NCBI RefSeq assembly: GCF_019145195.1
Contig: NZ_JAHSTW010000012.1
Span: 186,001-250,000, forward strand
DNA from: Pseudomonas siliginis
Lineage (GTDB): Bacteria; Pseudomonadota; Gammaproteobacteria; Pseudomonadales; Pseudomonadaceae
Reading direction: 5' to 3'
Length of the DNA stretch: 64,000 bases
Shown: piece after piece, positions 42,715 to 52,032 of the stretch
Numbering within the stretch: the stretch's first letter is position 1
Layout: every line of letters begins with the position of its first letter
The notes under the pieces: model-generated
The model's database searches: none
Told to the model about the DNA's origin: nothing
The model's input: the letters and a program-made list of their open reading frames with translations, nothing else
Program-made: the position numbers and the translations under genes

Positions 42715-44432
42715 TCCAGCGGCAGCCATTGCCAGTGGCCGTCCGGCTCACTGCCTTCCGGCAGGGTCAGGGCATATTTGCCGTAGCCGCCGAGGGTGCG
42801 CAGTTTCGGCATCAGGTAGGTTTGCGCAGCGTTATAAAACACCGGCTCCATGTCCTGCGGCAGGCTGTCGAGGGTTTCGCGCTGCATCAGTTGCGCCATC
42901 GCGTCCGGGCCGAAGTAGATCGGCATCAGTACGTCTTTTGGCAAAACGTCGGCCATCGGCGGGAAGCGCTTGTCGAGGGTGCCGAGGGCTTTATCGACGA
43001 GTTTGTCGTCGAGGGAAAACAGCAGCGTCGAGCCATGACGGGCGAGGCTGACTTTCATGAACGCCTTGCCGGAAATCGCCTCCGGGTTCTCGGCGGTCTT
43101 CGCCGCGTACGGCCCGAAACTGGAACTGACCTGCCGCTGCCAGACGTGGCTCTGGCCTTCCTGCTTGTCGATCACCGGGAATACGCTTTCGGCGACATTC
43201 GCTTCGAACGCGCCGACCATCGAGCCGAACAATTTGCCCAGATCACCGTCAAGCTTGCTGCTGTCCTCGTCTTTTAGGCTGGCGACCAGCAGCGGTGTGT
43301 ACAACCGCGAATCGGCGTACCAGCACAGGCCGGCCGCGCCAGCGACGTGTTCGGTCAGCGTTTGCGCAACAGCTTCATCGGCACCGAGCTTGATCAATAT
43401 CGGTTTCTGCGGCTCGGCCGCCACCGGCAGGGTCACGCAAGCGCTCGCCCCCAACGGCATCGCCTGCCAGACCGGTTTGAAATCGAAGTCCGGCTGGTTT
43501 TCCAGTTCATCCATGGCCAGATAGCTGTGCCAGCCCTTGTCGTCCATGTCGAAACGCAGCCCGGCGAAATTCGGGATGAAGCGCTGATAGCCCATCGCGA
43601 GCACGCTGGAATTGACCGACAGACGCTGCTTGGTTTCCGGGTTCTTCGCTGGCAAGCCGAACGCTTCGGGGAAGAGTTTTTCACCGTTGAGCAACGCCGC
43701 CAGCGCTTGCGCGGAAACGCGGCCCGACTCTTCCGAGACGCCGCTCTCGGGGTCGTAGTACTTGGCTGGATTGGACAACACCACCAGTTTGTCGCCGCGC
43801 GACGCGAACAGCAGTGATTTGCTGGCGTTGTAGCTGAGTTGATACAGCGGCACTTCGTCGCTGCCGACTTTGAGAGTGCCGAAGACGCTGAGCTGGGTGT
43901 CATCCAGCGCTACTTTGGCCAGTGGTTCGAGCAGCTTGGCCAATCCGCCGCGATCCATCACCAACAGGAAATCCTTCAAGCGGCCATCGGCGCCACGCCA
44001 CAACGCCACATCGGCCGGTTGATCGAAAAGCTGCTCGATCAGGCTGTCCTGCAACTTCAGGTCATGCTCGTAGATAATCCGGCGCAGGCTGCCGATCAGG
44101 CCGAGGCGGTCGGCGTGGGTTTCGTAATAGAAGACGAAGTCCTCGGTGAGCGTGGCCTTGAGAAACGGCACCGTCAGCAGGTCCTTGGGCAACTGGCTCA
44201 GTGAACGGGTTTCGAGCAAGGCGTCTGGACGGCCGAGGCCGAGCTTGTCACTGGCAAGTGTCGCTGGCGGCGCTTTGGGCTTGAGCAGCAGCCAGCCGAA
44301 ACCGCCCGCCACACCGGCCACCAGGCACAGGCCAAGCAATACCAGCGGCCAGCGCCGCGAAGATTTGGCCGCCGGTGTCGCGGCAGCTGGAGTCACAGTG
44401 TTATCGCTCATGTTCACAACATCCGAGTTCAT
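42699..44432 (-). CDS. magB: MagB: DUF2138 (YfaA-like) membrane-anchored protein
   Basis: A 577-residue protein with a short cytoplasmic Ala/Thr-rich tail, one transmembrane helix (residues about 28-50, WPLVLLGLCLVAGVAGGFGWLLL) and a large periplasmic part of the DUF2138 family (for example RPDALLETRSLSQLPKDLLTVPFL and YYETHADRLGLIGSLRRIIYEHDL). It lies 14 bp downstream of magA. An internal ATG at residue 8 is an alternative start. Presumed to anchor the Mag complex. Confidence 0.86.
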   Translation of the reverse strand: MNSDVVNMSDNTVTPAAATPAAKSSRRWPLVLLGLCLVAGVAGGFGWLLLKPKAPPATLASDKLGLGRPDALLETRSLSQLPKDLLTVPFLKATLTEDFVFYYETHADRLGLIGSLRRIIYEHDLKLQDSLIEQLFDQPADVALWRGADGRLKDFLLVMDRGGLAKLLEPLAKVALDDTQLSVFGTLKVGSDEVPLYQLSYNASKSLLFASRGDKLVVLSNPAKYYDPESGVSEESGRVSAQALAALLNGEKLFPEAFGLPAKNPETKQRLSVNSSVLAMGYQRFIPNFAGLRFDMDDKGWHSYLAMDELENQPDFDFKPVWQAMPLGASACVTLPVAAEPQKPILIKLGADEAVAQTLTEHVAGAAGLCWYADSRLYTPLLVASLKDEDSSKLDGDLGKLFGSMVGAFEANVAESVFPVIDKQEGQSHVWQRQVSSSFGPYAAKTAENPEAISGKAFMKVSLARHGSTLLFSLDDKLVDKALGTLDKRFPPMADVLPKDVLMPIYFGPDAMAQLMQRETLDSLPQDMEPVFYNAAQTYLMPKLRTLGGYGKYALTLPEGSEPDGHWQWLPLEWKAL

Positions 44433-44446
44433 CCGTGGCGGGATGC

Positions 44447-45238
44447 TTAATAGTTGAAAGTCTTGACCAGCAACAGATCACCGATCGCCCGCAGGGGCAC
44501 GATGAAGGTTTCGCGTTTTTCGTCGACGGTGTTTTCGTTGAGCACCAGGGTGATCTGCGAGGTGATCACCTCGTTCTGATTACTGGTTTGCTCGAAGTTA
44601 TAGCCACCATCGCCGTAGTTGCCCCAATAGTTGACGTAGACCAGATACGTGCCGTGCAGCGGCGCGGTCATGGTGAACATTTCCGGGCCGGGGCCGTCGA
44701 CACCATCCGGGTCGAGGCCGCCGCCATTGCTCAGCGCCGGCCGTGCCCAAAAGGCATGCTGACCGTCGGGGGTGACAATATGCAGATCCAGCTCGGCTTT
44801 CGGGTCGTCCCATCCCAAGACAAGACGAATCTTCGCCGGCGTGCGCAGATTATTTGCTTCATAAAATTGCACGCGCTTGAGCGACTGGCCCTCGGCGCTG
44901 ATCACTTCAACGCTGTTGGAGCCGGCGCCGAAGGCGTAGGGCCGGGCAAAACGCCCCTGATCGTCGGTGTACAGATTCAATGGATTGCCGTTGACGGCGA
45001 GGCTGTGCCGCGGACGCATGTGCCCGAGGGCTTTGAGCTGGCCCTGGATCATCGTGCGATTGCGCTGAATGCCGCGATCGATCGGCGGCGTCGGGTAGGC
45101 GACCTGCGGATTTTCCGAGCGATCGAGCAAGCCGTGATAACGCCAGCCGCCGACCGGCTCGGACAATTGCGCAGTCGGCGCGGCCCACAGCACAGGCGCG
45201 CAGGCGAAGCCGATCAGCAGCAAAAGAAATGAACGCAT
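44447..45238 (-). CDS. magA: MagA: DUF2135/YfaP-like periplasmic protein
   Basis: A 263-residue protein with a signal peptide (SFLLLLIGFACAPVLWA) and the DUF2135 pattern LVLGWDDPKAELDLHIVTPDGQHAFWA and GTYLVYVNYWGNYGDGGY. It is a paralogue of the operon's last gene. The ATG at 45238 has a strong AGGAGG 6-7 bases upstream; an in-frame ATG at 45295 lies before that site. First gene of the operon; the promoter should lie in the 278-bp gap shared with fic. Confidence 0.86.
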   Translation of the reverse strand: MRSFLLLLIGFACAPVLWAAPTAQLSEPVGGWRYHGLLDRSENPQVAYPTPPIDRGIQRNRTMIQGQLKALGHMRPRHSLAVNGNPLNLYTDDQGRFARPYAFGAGSNSVEVISAEGQSLKRVQFYEANNLRTPAKIRLVLGWDDPKAELDLHIVTPDGQHAFWARPALSNGGGLDPDGVDGPGPEMFTMTAPLHGTYLVYVNYWGNYGDGGYNFEQTSNQNEVITSQITLVLNENTVDEKRETFIVPLRAIGDLLLVKTFNY

Positions 45239-45432
45239 GTGACGCCTCCTGCCATGCCTTGAACGAAACCTTGCACCCGATCCTCGGTACTTCACAGCGG
45301 TGAACTGCGTTTCGTCTGAATGCCCCGCAACTGTCGGGGCCGTAGAAGCCGCGAAGATTAGCGATTCGGCAGTTTTTTAACAATCGGATACATGTGTGAT
45401 TGCTGTAGGAATCGCGCCATCCGGGTAGACGA

Positions 45433-45495
45433 TGAGCCGAATAGCCGGCATATTCGGCTCACCGAATGAGCCGAATAGCGTTTTTATTCGGCTCA
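45433..45495 (+). promoter_or_regulatory. Two tandem perfect palindromes in front of fic
   Basis: TGAGCCGAATA-N7-TATTCGGCTCA occurs twice, at 45433-45461 and 45467-45495, separated by 5 bp. All four 11-bp arms are identical. The second copy ends 21 bp before the fic ATG and just before its AGGTGA ribosome-binding site. This looks like a double operator for a dimeric repressor; the Fic protein itself carries a C-terminal HTH and is the obvious candidate. Confidence 0.8.
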
Positions 45496-45516
45496 CGCTT
45501 CTACGACAGGTGATCA

Positions 45517-46650
45517 ATGACCGCGCACTGGATCTGGCAACAACCGGATTGGCCCGACTTCAACTGGCAAGCAGAGCGCCTCGCCCCGCTGCTGCGCGAG
45601 TGCGTGCAGACGCAGGGCCGACTCTTGGGAATGGCCGGCTCAGTGGGCGATTCGATGAGCGCACAGAGCGAGCTCGATGCGTTGCTTCAGAACATCGTCA
45701 CCTCCTCCGCCATCGAAGGTGAGCAACTGAATGTCGGCTCCGTGCGTTCTTCTCTGGCCCGGCGCCTGAGTCTGGAATGGGTTGATCGCGATAGCGTCAG
45801 CCAGCGTAGCGAGGGCTTGGCGAAATTGATGCTCGATGCCACCCATGGCTTCGACGAGCCGCTGACCCTGGCCCGATTGCTGGAATGGCACACCTGGCTT
45901 TTCCCCGCCGAGGAAGCGATGTTGAGCGCGCGGCCAATGCTCGTCGGTACCTTGCGCGGCGACGAACCGATGCAGGTGGTGTCCGGACGACTCGACCGGC
46001 CAACGGTTCACTTTGAGGCGCCACCGCGCCAAGGGCTGGAACAGCAAATTGAGCGTTTTTTGAGCTGGTTCGAAACCAGCCGCGATCAGGTTTCGCTGGA
46101 TCCGCTGTTACGCGCTGGCATCGCGCATTTCTGGTTTGTCACTCTGCACCCTTTCGACGATGGCAACGGTCGTCTGACCCGCACCATCACCGATCTGGCG
46201 CTGGCTCAAGGCGAAGCGCAGGCGATCCGCTTCTATGCGATGTCCGCAAGCATTCTCGAGGATCGCGCCGGTTATTACCGGATTCTGGAGTCGAGCCAAA
46301 AGGCCACGCTCGATATCACCGAATGGCTGACCTGGTTTTTGCAGACACTGCTGCGCAGCCTGCAGCAAGCCATCACCCGTATAGATTCGGTATTGGGCAA
46401 GACTCGCTTCTGGCAGGCGCACCGCGAGTCCGATCTTTCAGCGGAGCAGATCAAAGTGCTCAATCGCTTGCTCGATGGCGGTGAGCGCGGTTTCGAACAG
46501 GGCCTCAGCGCAGGGCAATATCAAGCGGTTGCGAAAGTTTCCAAAGCCACCGCGACGCGGCATCTGGCGGAGTTGCTGGACAAGGGCTGCCTGCAACGTC
46601 TGCCGGGCGGCGGACGCAGTACGCGTTACAAAATCAGCTATCCGGATTGA
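45517..46650 (+). CDS. Fic-family AMP-transferase with N-terminal inhibitory helix and C-terminal HTH
   Basis: A 377-residue protein that probably transfers AMP to a target protein. The N-terminus IWQQPDWPDFNWQ is of the DUF4172 type. The inhibitory motif S-x-x-x-E-G reads SSAIEGE with E67, so it is a class II (self-inhibited) Fic. The active-site loop HPFDDGNGRLTR is intact, with H211. The C-terminal part (AVAKVSKATATRHLAELLDKGCLQRLPGGGRSTRYKI) is a winged HTH. The target is unknown. It is divergent from the mag operon and preceded by tandem palindromes, suggesting self-regulation. Confidence 0.92.
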   Translation: MTAHWIWQQPDWPDFNWQAERLAPLLRECVQTQGRLLGMAGSVGDSMSAQSELDALLQNIVTSSAIEGEQLNVGSVRSSLARRLSLEWVDRDSVSQRSEGLAKLMLDATHGFDEPLTLARLLEWHTWLFPAEEAMLSARPMLVGTLRGDEPMQVVSGRLDRPTVHFEAPPRQGLEQQIERFLSWFETSRDQVSLDPLLRAGIAHFWFVTLHPFDDGNGRLTRTITDLALAQGEAQAIRFYAMSASILEDRAGYYRILESSQKATLDITEWLTWFLQTLLRSLQQAITRIDSVLGKTRFWQAHRESDLSAEQIKVLNRLLDGGERGFEQGLSAGQYQAVAKVSKATATRHLAELLDKGCLQRLPGGGRSTRYKISYPD

Positions 46651-46755
46651 CTCGCCGACCGTTATGGAGAGGCTTGGCGACGGCCCGCTCATTTGCCCAT
46701 ACCCCCCCTATCTGCTAGTGTCGCGCCGGTTTAACGTCTACCGGAAATTGCCGCC

Positions 46756-46998
46756 ATGGCCCGCAAAAAAGCTGCACTGGATTTCGAACAATCCCTCGCC
46801 GACCTGCAAACACTGGTCGAGCGTCTGGAGAACGGTGAATTGTCGCTGGAAGACTCGCTGACCGCTTTCGAGCAGGGCATCGGTCTGACCCGTGACTGCC
46901 AGGCGGCGCTGGCCCAGGCCGAGCAGAAAGTGCAGGTGCTGCTGGAGCGCGATGGCGAGCTCGCCGAGGAACCCTTCGACGCGGATGAGCCAGAATGA
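46756..46998 (+). CDS. xseB: Exodeoxyribonuclease VII small subunit
   Basis: Small subunit of exonuclease VII, which degrades single-stranded DNA with XseA. The 80 residues have the family core FEQSLADLQTLVERLENGELSLEDSLTAFEQGIGLTRDCQAAL and an acidic tail. It overlaps ispA by 4 bp (ATGA), the usual xseB-ispA-dxs arrangement. Confidence 0.96.
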   Translation: MARKKAALDFEQSLADLQTLVERLENGELSLEDSLTAFEQGIGLTRDCQAALAQAEQKVQVLLERDGELAEEPFDADEPE

Positions 46999-47882
46999 TC
47001 GCGGCGTATTCGGCGAGCAGTCAGGCCCGGGTCAACGCGGCGCTGGAGACGCTGTTCAACGCGCCGCTGCCGGAACTGGCGCGGCTCTACGAAGCGATGC
47101 GCTACAGCGTGATGAACGGCGGCAAACGCGTGCGCCCGTTGCTGGCTTACGCGGCGTGCGAAGCCCTCGGTGGCCAGGCTGAACAGGCCAGCGGCGCGGC
47201 CTGTGCGGTCGAACTGATCCACGCCTACTCGCTGGTGCATGACGATTTGCCGGCGATGGACGATGACGATCTGCGTCGCGGCCAGCCGACCACCCACAAG
47301 AAATTCGACGAAGCCTGCGCGATCCTTGCCGGTGACGGCTTGCAGAGCCTGGCCTTCAGCGCCCTGCTCGACCCGCGCCTGAGCGATTGCAGCAGCGAAA
47401 TCCGTCTGCAGATGGTCACGGCGCTGGCCCACGCAGCCGGTCCGGCGGGCATGGTCGGTGGCCAGGCCATCGACCTCGGCTCGGTCGGTCTCAAGCTCGA
47501 TCAAACGGCCCTCGAGCAGATGCACCGACACAAGACCGGCGCGCTGATTGAAGTCAGCGTCAAGCTTGGTGCCCTGGCCAGCGGCCGCGCCCAACCCGAT
47601 CAGCTACAGGCCCTGCAGACTTATGCACAGGCCATCGGCCTGGCCTTTCAGGTGCAGGACGACATCCTCGACGTGGAAAGCGATACCGCTACCCTCGGCA
47701 AACGTCAGGGCGCCGACATTGCCCGGGACAAACCGACCTACCCGGCCCTGCTCGGCCTCGACGCTGCCAAGGCCTACGCTCTGGAACTGCGCGATCAGGC
47801 CCTGCAGGCGCTGCGACCGTTTGACGCGGCCGCCGAGCCGTTGCGCGAGCTGGCGCGGTATATCGTCGAGCGACGCAACTGA
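46995..47882 (+). CDS. ispA: Farnesyl diphosphate synthase (geranyltranstransferase)
   Basis: Condenses isopentenyl diphosphate with DMAPP and GPP to give farnesyl diphosphate. The 295 residues contain the first Asp-rich motif DDLPAMDDDDLRRG, with GGKRVRPLL upstream, and the second motif FQVQDDILDVE. The Asp-rich spacing is that of bacterial FPP synthases. Translationally coupled to xseB and followed by dxs. Confidence 0.96.
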   Translation: MIAAYSASSQARVNAALETLFNAPLPELARLYEAMRYSVMNGGKRVRPLLAYAACEALGGQAEQASGAACAVELIHAYSLVHDDLPAMDDDDLRRGQPTTHKKFDEACAILAGDGLQSLAFSALLDPRLSDCSSEIRLQMVTALAHAAGPAGMVGGQAIDLGSVGLKLDQTALEQMHRHKTGALIEVSVKLGALASGRAQPDQLQALQTYAQAIGLAFQVQDDILDVESDTATLGKRQGADIARDKPTYPALLGLDAAKAYALELRDQALQALRPFDAAAEPLRELARYIVERRN

Positions 47883-47973
47883 CGGCGTATCGGCCAAAAA
47901 AGACCAACGCGTGGGCAGGGGGCGATGCATCAGGTAAACTGCCGCATCTTTTATACCTATAACGATTCGCCTG

Positions 47974-49872
47974 ATGCCCACGACGTTTCATGAGATTCCC
48001 CGCAAGCGCCCGACCACGCCCCTGCTCGACCGCGCGAACACGCCGGACGGCCTGCGCCGGTTAGGCGAAGCCGAGCTGGAAACCCTGGCCGATGAGTTGC
48101 GCCTGGAATTGCTCTACACGGTCGGCCAGACCGGTGGGCATTTCGGTGCCGGCCTGGGCGTGATCGAGCTGACCATCGCGCTGCATTACGTCTTCGACAC
48201 CCCGGACGACCGTCTGCTGTGGGACGTCGGGCATCAGGCGTATCCGCACAAGATCCTCACCGGTCGCCGCGAGCGCATGGCCAGCCTGCGTCAGAAGGAC
48301 GGCATTGCCGCATTCCCGCGCCGCTCCGAGAGCGAGTACGACACCTTCGGCGTCGGCCACTCCAGCACCTCGATCAGTGCCGCGCTGGGCATGGCCATTG
48401 CCGCCCGTCTGCAGGACAGCGATCGCAAGGCTATCGCCGTGATCGGCGACGGCGCGCTGACCGCCGGCATGGCTTTCGAGGCGCTGAACCATGCGCCTGA
48501 AGTCAACGCCAACATGCTGGTGATCCTCAACGACAACGATATGTCGATCTCGCGCAACGTCGGCGGGCTGTCGAACTATCTGGCGAAGATCCTTTCCAGC
48601 CGCACCTACGCAAGCATGCGCGAGGGCAGCAAGAAAGTCCTGTCTCGCCTGCCCGGAGCCTGGGAAATCGCCCGTCGCACCGAAGAATATGCCAAGGGCA
48701 TGCTTGTTCCCGGCACCCTTTTCGAAGAGCTGGGCTGGAACTACATCGGCCCGATCGACGGCCACGATCTGCCCACCTTGATCGCCACCCTGCGCAACAT
48801 GCGCGATCTCAAAGGCCCGCAGTTCCTGCACATCGTCACCAAGAAAGGCAAAGGCTTCGCCCCGGCGGAAGTCGACCCGATCGGCTACCACGCCATCACC
48901 AAACTCGAACCTCTGGACGCCCCGGCCGCTGCGCCGAAAGCCACCAGCGGGCCGAAGTATTCGGCGGTGTTCGGCGAGTGGCTGTGCGACATGGCGGCGG
49001 CTGATGCTCGTCTGGTCGGGATCACCCCGGCGATGAAGGAAGGCTCGGATCTGGTGGCGTTCAGCGAGCGTTTCCCGGAGCGTTATTTCGATGTGGCGAT
49101 TGCCGAGCAGCACGCGGTAACGTTCGCCGCCGGCATGGCCTGCGAAGGCGCGAAACCGGTGGTGGCGATCTATTCGACGTTCCTGCAACGCGGTTACGAC
49201 CAGTTGGTACACGACGTCGCCGTGCAGAACCTGGACGTGCTGTTCGCCATTGACCGCGCTGGCCTGGTCGGCGAAGACGGCCCGACCCACGCTGGCAGCT
49301 ATGACCTGTCCTACCTGCGCTGCATCCCGGGCATGCTCATCATGACCCCGAGCGATGAAAACGAATTGCGCAAGATGCTCACCACCGGCCACCTCTACAA
49401 CGGCCCGGCGGCAGTGCGCTACCCACGCGGCAGCGGGCCGAATGCAGTCATCGAAAAAGATCTCGAAGCGATCGAAATCGGCAAGGGCATTGTCCGTCGT
49501 CAGGGCAGCAAGGTCGCCATGCTGGTGTTCGGCGTGCAACTGAGCGAAGCCTTGAAAGTTGCCGAGAAGCTCGACGCCACCGTGGTCGACATGCGTTTCG
49601 TCAAACCGCTGGATGAAGCGCTGGTGCACGAGATCGCCGCTAGCCACGAGTTGCTGGTGACCATCGAAGAGAACGCAATCATGGGCGGCGCCGGCGGTGC
49701 GGTCAGCGAATTCCTCGCCCGCGAGAACATCCTCAAGTCGATGCTGCATCTGGGCTTGCCGGATATCTATGTCGAGCATGCGAAACCGGCGCAGATGCTC
49801 GCCGAGTGCGGGCTGGATGAGGCCGGGATCGAAGCGTCGGTTCGCCAGCGCCTGGCATTGCTCGCCCAATAA
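47974..49872 (+). CDS. dxs: 1-deoxy-D-xylulose-5-phosphate synthase
   Basis: First enzyme of the MEP isoprenoid pathway: thiamine-diphosphate-dependent condensation of pyruvate with glyceraldehyde-3-phosphate. The 632 residues show GHFGAGLGVIELTIALHYVF, the TPP/Mg motif GDGALTAGMAFEALNHA and AIAEQHAVTFAAGMA, DRAGLVGEDGPTHAGSYDLSYLR and the C-terminal transketolase domain. Full length. It lies 91 bp after ispA, probably in the same operon. Confidence 0.97.
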   Translation: MPTTFHEIPRKRPTTPLLDRANTPDGLRRLGEAELETLADELRLELLYTVGQTGGHFGAGLGVIELTIALHYVFDTPDDRLLWDVGHQAYPHKILTGRRERMASLRQKDGIAAFPRRSESEYDTFGVGHSSTSISAALGMAIAARLQDSDRKAIAVIGDGALTAGMAFEALNHAPEVNANMLVILNDNDMSISRNVGGLSNYLAKILSSRTYASMREGSKKVLSRLPGAWEIARRTEEYAKGMLVPGTLFEELGWNYIGPIDGHDLPTLIATLRNMRDLKGPQFLHIVTKKGKGFAPAEVDPIGYHAITKLEPLDAPAAAPKATSGPKYSAVFGEWLCDMAAADARLVGITPAMKEGSDLVAFSERFPERYFDVAIAEQHAVTFAAGMACEGAKPVVAIYSTFLQRGYDQLVHDVAVQNLDVLFAIDRAGLVGEDGPTHAGSYDLSYLRCIPGMLIMTPSDENELRKMLTTGHLYNGPAAVRYPRGSGPNAVIEKDLEAIEIGKGIVRRQGSKVAMLVFGVQLSEALKVAEKLDATVVDMRFVKPLDEALVHEIAASHELLVTIEENAIMGGAGGAVSEFLARENILKSMLHLGLPDIYVEHAKPAQMLAECGLDEAGIEASVRQRLALLAQ

Positions 49873-49883
49873 ACGCAATACCC

Positions 49884-49973
49884 TTGTGGGAGCGAGCCTG
49901 CTCGCGAAAGCGGACTGTCAGTCACAGACGAACTGACTGATACACCGCCTTCGCGAGCAGGCTCGCTCCCACA
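49884..49973. repeat. Inverted REP pair (REPIN)
   Basis: TGTGGGAGCGAGCCTGCTCG at 49886 and its reverse complement ending at 49972 frame about 40 bp, just after dxs and before btuB. Confidence 0.92.
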
Positions 49974-50012
49974 TTTGATTTGTGTACACCTGAAACTCCC
50001 GTTGGACTGTCC

Positions 50013-51896
50013 ATGAACCTCTCGCGCCTCGCCCTGCCCTTCCTCCTGCTGCCAACCGCCAGCGCCCTTGCCGATACATTCGAGCGCGATCAGGCGCTGA
50101 AGCTGCCGGACACGTTGATCAGCGCCAATCGTCAGGTCGAGGCGCGCAACGACAGCAGCGCCGCCAACACCGTGTTCACCCGCGAAGACATTGATCGCCT
50201 GCAACCAAGCGATGTGCCCGATCTGCTGCGGCGCGTGCCCGGCGTGCAAGTGGCGCAGACCGGCGGGCGCGGCAGTCTGCCGGGGATCTACATTCGCGGC
50301 ACGCAATCGGCGCAGAGCCTGGTGCTGGTCGATGGCCAGCGCATCGGCAATTCGACTTCCGGCGACAGCAACCTGCAGCATCTGAACATCGAGCAGATCG
50401 AGCGCGTCGAAGTGCTGCGTGGTTCACGCTCGGTGATTTATGGCAGCGATGCAATCGGCGGGGTGATCCAGATTTTCACCCGGCGCGGCACTGGGCAAGG
50501 CTTGCAGCCACGCCTGCACTTCGGCTTCGGCAGCCAACAGAGTTGGCAGCGCAGCCTCGGTTTGTCCGGCGGTGACGACAAAACCCGTTTCAACCTCGGC
50601 ACCAGCCTCGACGAAAGCGCCGGGATCGACCGCACCCACGACTCGTTTCCAAGCGATGGCGATCATGACGCCTACCGCAACAAATCCCTGAGCCTGAGCC
50701 TCAGCCACGCGCTGACCGATGACGTCGAAGTCGGCGCCAACCTGCTGGACAACCGTGGCAAGGGCGAATTCGACAATCCGTTCGGTCGCTTCGACATGGA
50801 CACGTTTGAGTCGGTGCAACAGCAGCCCTACAGCGACTTCAATGTCAGCAGCGTGAGCACTTACGTCGATGCCCGGGTCAACGAAACCTGGAAAACCCGC
50901 GTCGAATTCGGCCACAGCGAAAACCGCGAGAAGACCTTCGACAAGCTCAGCGACGAGCGCACGGTGTTCAACACCTATCGCGACTCGGTGAACTGGCAGA
51001 ACGACCTGACGCTGGACGCGCGCAACAGCCTGATTCTGGGCGGCGACTGGTATGAAGACCGGGTCAACAGCAGCACTGCGTTTGACGAGGACAGCCGCTG
51101 GAATCGCGCCGCGTTCATCCAGCATCGCTACCAGGCCGACAGCTTCTCTACCGAGATCGGCCTGCGCCACGACGACAACCAGCAGTTCGGCAGCCAGAAC
51201 ACTTGGAGCGGCACCTTCACCCTGCCGCTGAACCCGGACAACGACGTGCTGCTGAGCTACAGCGAAGGTTTCCGCGCGCCGACCTTCAACGACCTGTACT
51301 ACCCGGATTTCAGCAATCCCGACCTGAAACCGGAAACTTCGAAAAGCTACGAACTGCAATGGCGCAGCCAGTTGAGCGACAGCGCGCGCCTGGAAGCCTC
51401 GATTTACCGCACCGACCTGGAAGACGCGATCATCTTCGGCAGCAACTCACGCCCGCAGAACGTTGCGTCAGCGCGCATCAACGGTTTTGAAACAGCGCTG
51501 AAGCAGGAGCTGTTTGGCTGGCAGAGCAATCTCGGCGTGGCGATCATTGACCCACGTGATCGCGATACCGGGCATACCCTGGCCCGACGGGCGCGGCGCA
51601 CGGCCAGTTGGGATCTGGATCGGCAGTTCGATCGCTTGGGTGTGGGCGCCAGTTGGCAATTGGTCAGTGGCAGTTACGATGATTTGAAAAACACCCAGTC
51701 GCTGGGAGGCTACGGCACGCTCGGGCTGCGCAGCAGTTGGGCGCTGAACCGTGAGATCAAGCTGGATCTGAAGGTGGATAACTTGCTGGACAAGGGCTAC
51801 AGCCGGGCGAATTACAGCTATGACGGCGCGCAGTATGGCTATCGCGAGGAAGGTCGGGCGTGGATGTTCGGGGTGACGTGGACCCCTGAACTCTGA
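50013..51896 (+). CDS. btuB: TonB-dependent vitamin B12 receptor BtuB
   Basis: Outer-membrane channel for cobalamin uptake. The 627 residues begin with a signal peptide ending ALA. A TonB box (DTLISANR) follows, then the plug (RLQPSDVPDLLRRVPGVQVAQTGG, IRGTQSAQSLVLVDGQRI, RVEVLRGSRSVIYGSDAIGGVIQI) and the 22-strand barrel ending in WTPEL. The plug matches BtuB rather than siderophore receptors. The ATG at 50013 is preferred to an upstream in-frame start at 49980, which lies against the REP pair. There is no room for a cobalamin riboswitch in the 140-bp upstream gap. Confidence 0.9.
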   Translation: MNLSRLALPFLLLPTASALADTFERDQALKLPDTLISANRQVEARNDSSAANTVFTREDIDRLQPSDVPDLLRRVPGVQVAQTGGRGSLPGIYIRGTQSAQSLVLVDGQRIGNSTSGDSNLQHLNIEQIERVEVLRGSRSVIYGSDAIGGVIQIFTRRGTGQGLQPRLHFGFGSQQSWQRSLGLSGGDDKTRFNLGTSLDESAGIDRTHDSFPSDGDHDAYRNKSLSLSLSHALTDDVEVGANLLDNRGKGEFDNPFGRFDMDTFESVQQQPYSDFNVSSVSTYVDARVNETWKTRVEFGHSENREKTFDKLSDERTVFNTYRDSVNWQNDLTLDARNSLILGGDWYEDRVNSSTAFDEDSRWNRAAFIQHRYQADSFSTEIGLRHDDNQQFGSQNTWSGTFTLPLNPDNDVLLSYSEGFRAPTFNDLYYPDFSNPDLKPETSKSYELQWRSQLSDSARLEASIYRTDLEDAIIFGSNSRPQNVASARINGFETALKQELFGWQSNLGVAIIDPRDRDTGHTLARRARRTASWDLDRQFDRLGVGASWQLVSGSYDDLKNTQSLGGYGTLGLRSSWALNREIKLDLKVDNLLDKGYSRANYSYDGAQYGYREEGRAWMFGVTWTPEL

Positions 51897-51923
51897 GCTG
51901 AGATTTGTATTGGCTGGCTAGCC

Positions 51924-52018
51924 TCTTCGCGAGCAGGCTCGCTCCCACGGTAGATTGAGTGCGGCCCACCTTTTGTTTTCAGCGAAAATCCAGTGTGGGA
52001 GCGAGCCTGCTCGCGAAT
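51924..52018. repeat. Inverted REP pair (REPIN)
   Basis: TTCGCGAGCAGGCTCGCTCC at 51926 and its reverse complement at 51993-52016 frame about 45 bp in the convergent gap between btuB and btuF. Confidence 0.92.
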
Positions 52019-52032
52019 ACAGGCGATGCGGT

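Noticed and set aside
49873..50012. Cobalamin riboswitch before btuB
   Set aside because: The gap is too short and is occupied by a REP doublet; no B12-box-like sequence seen.
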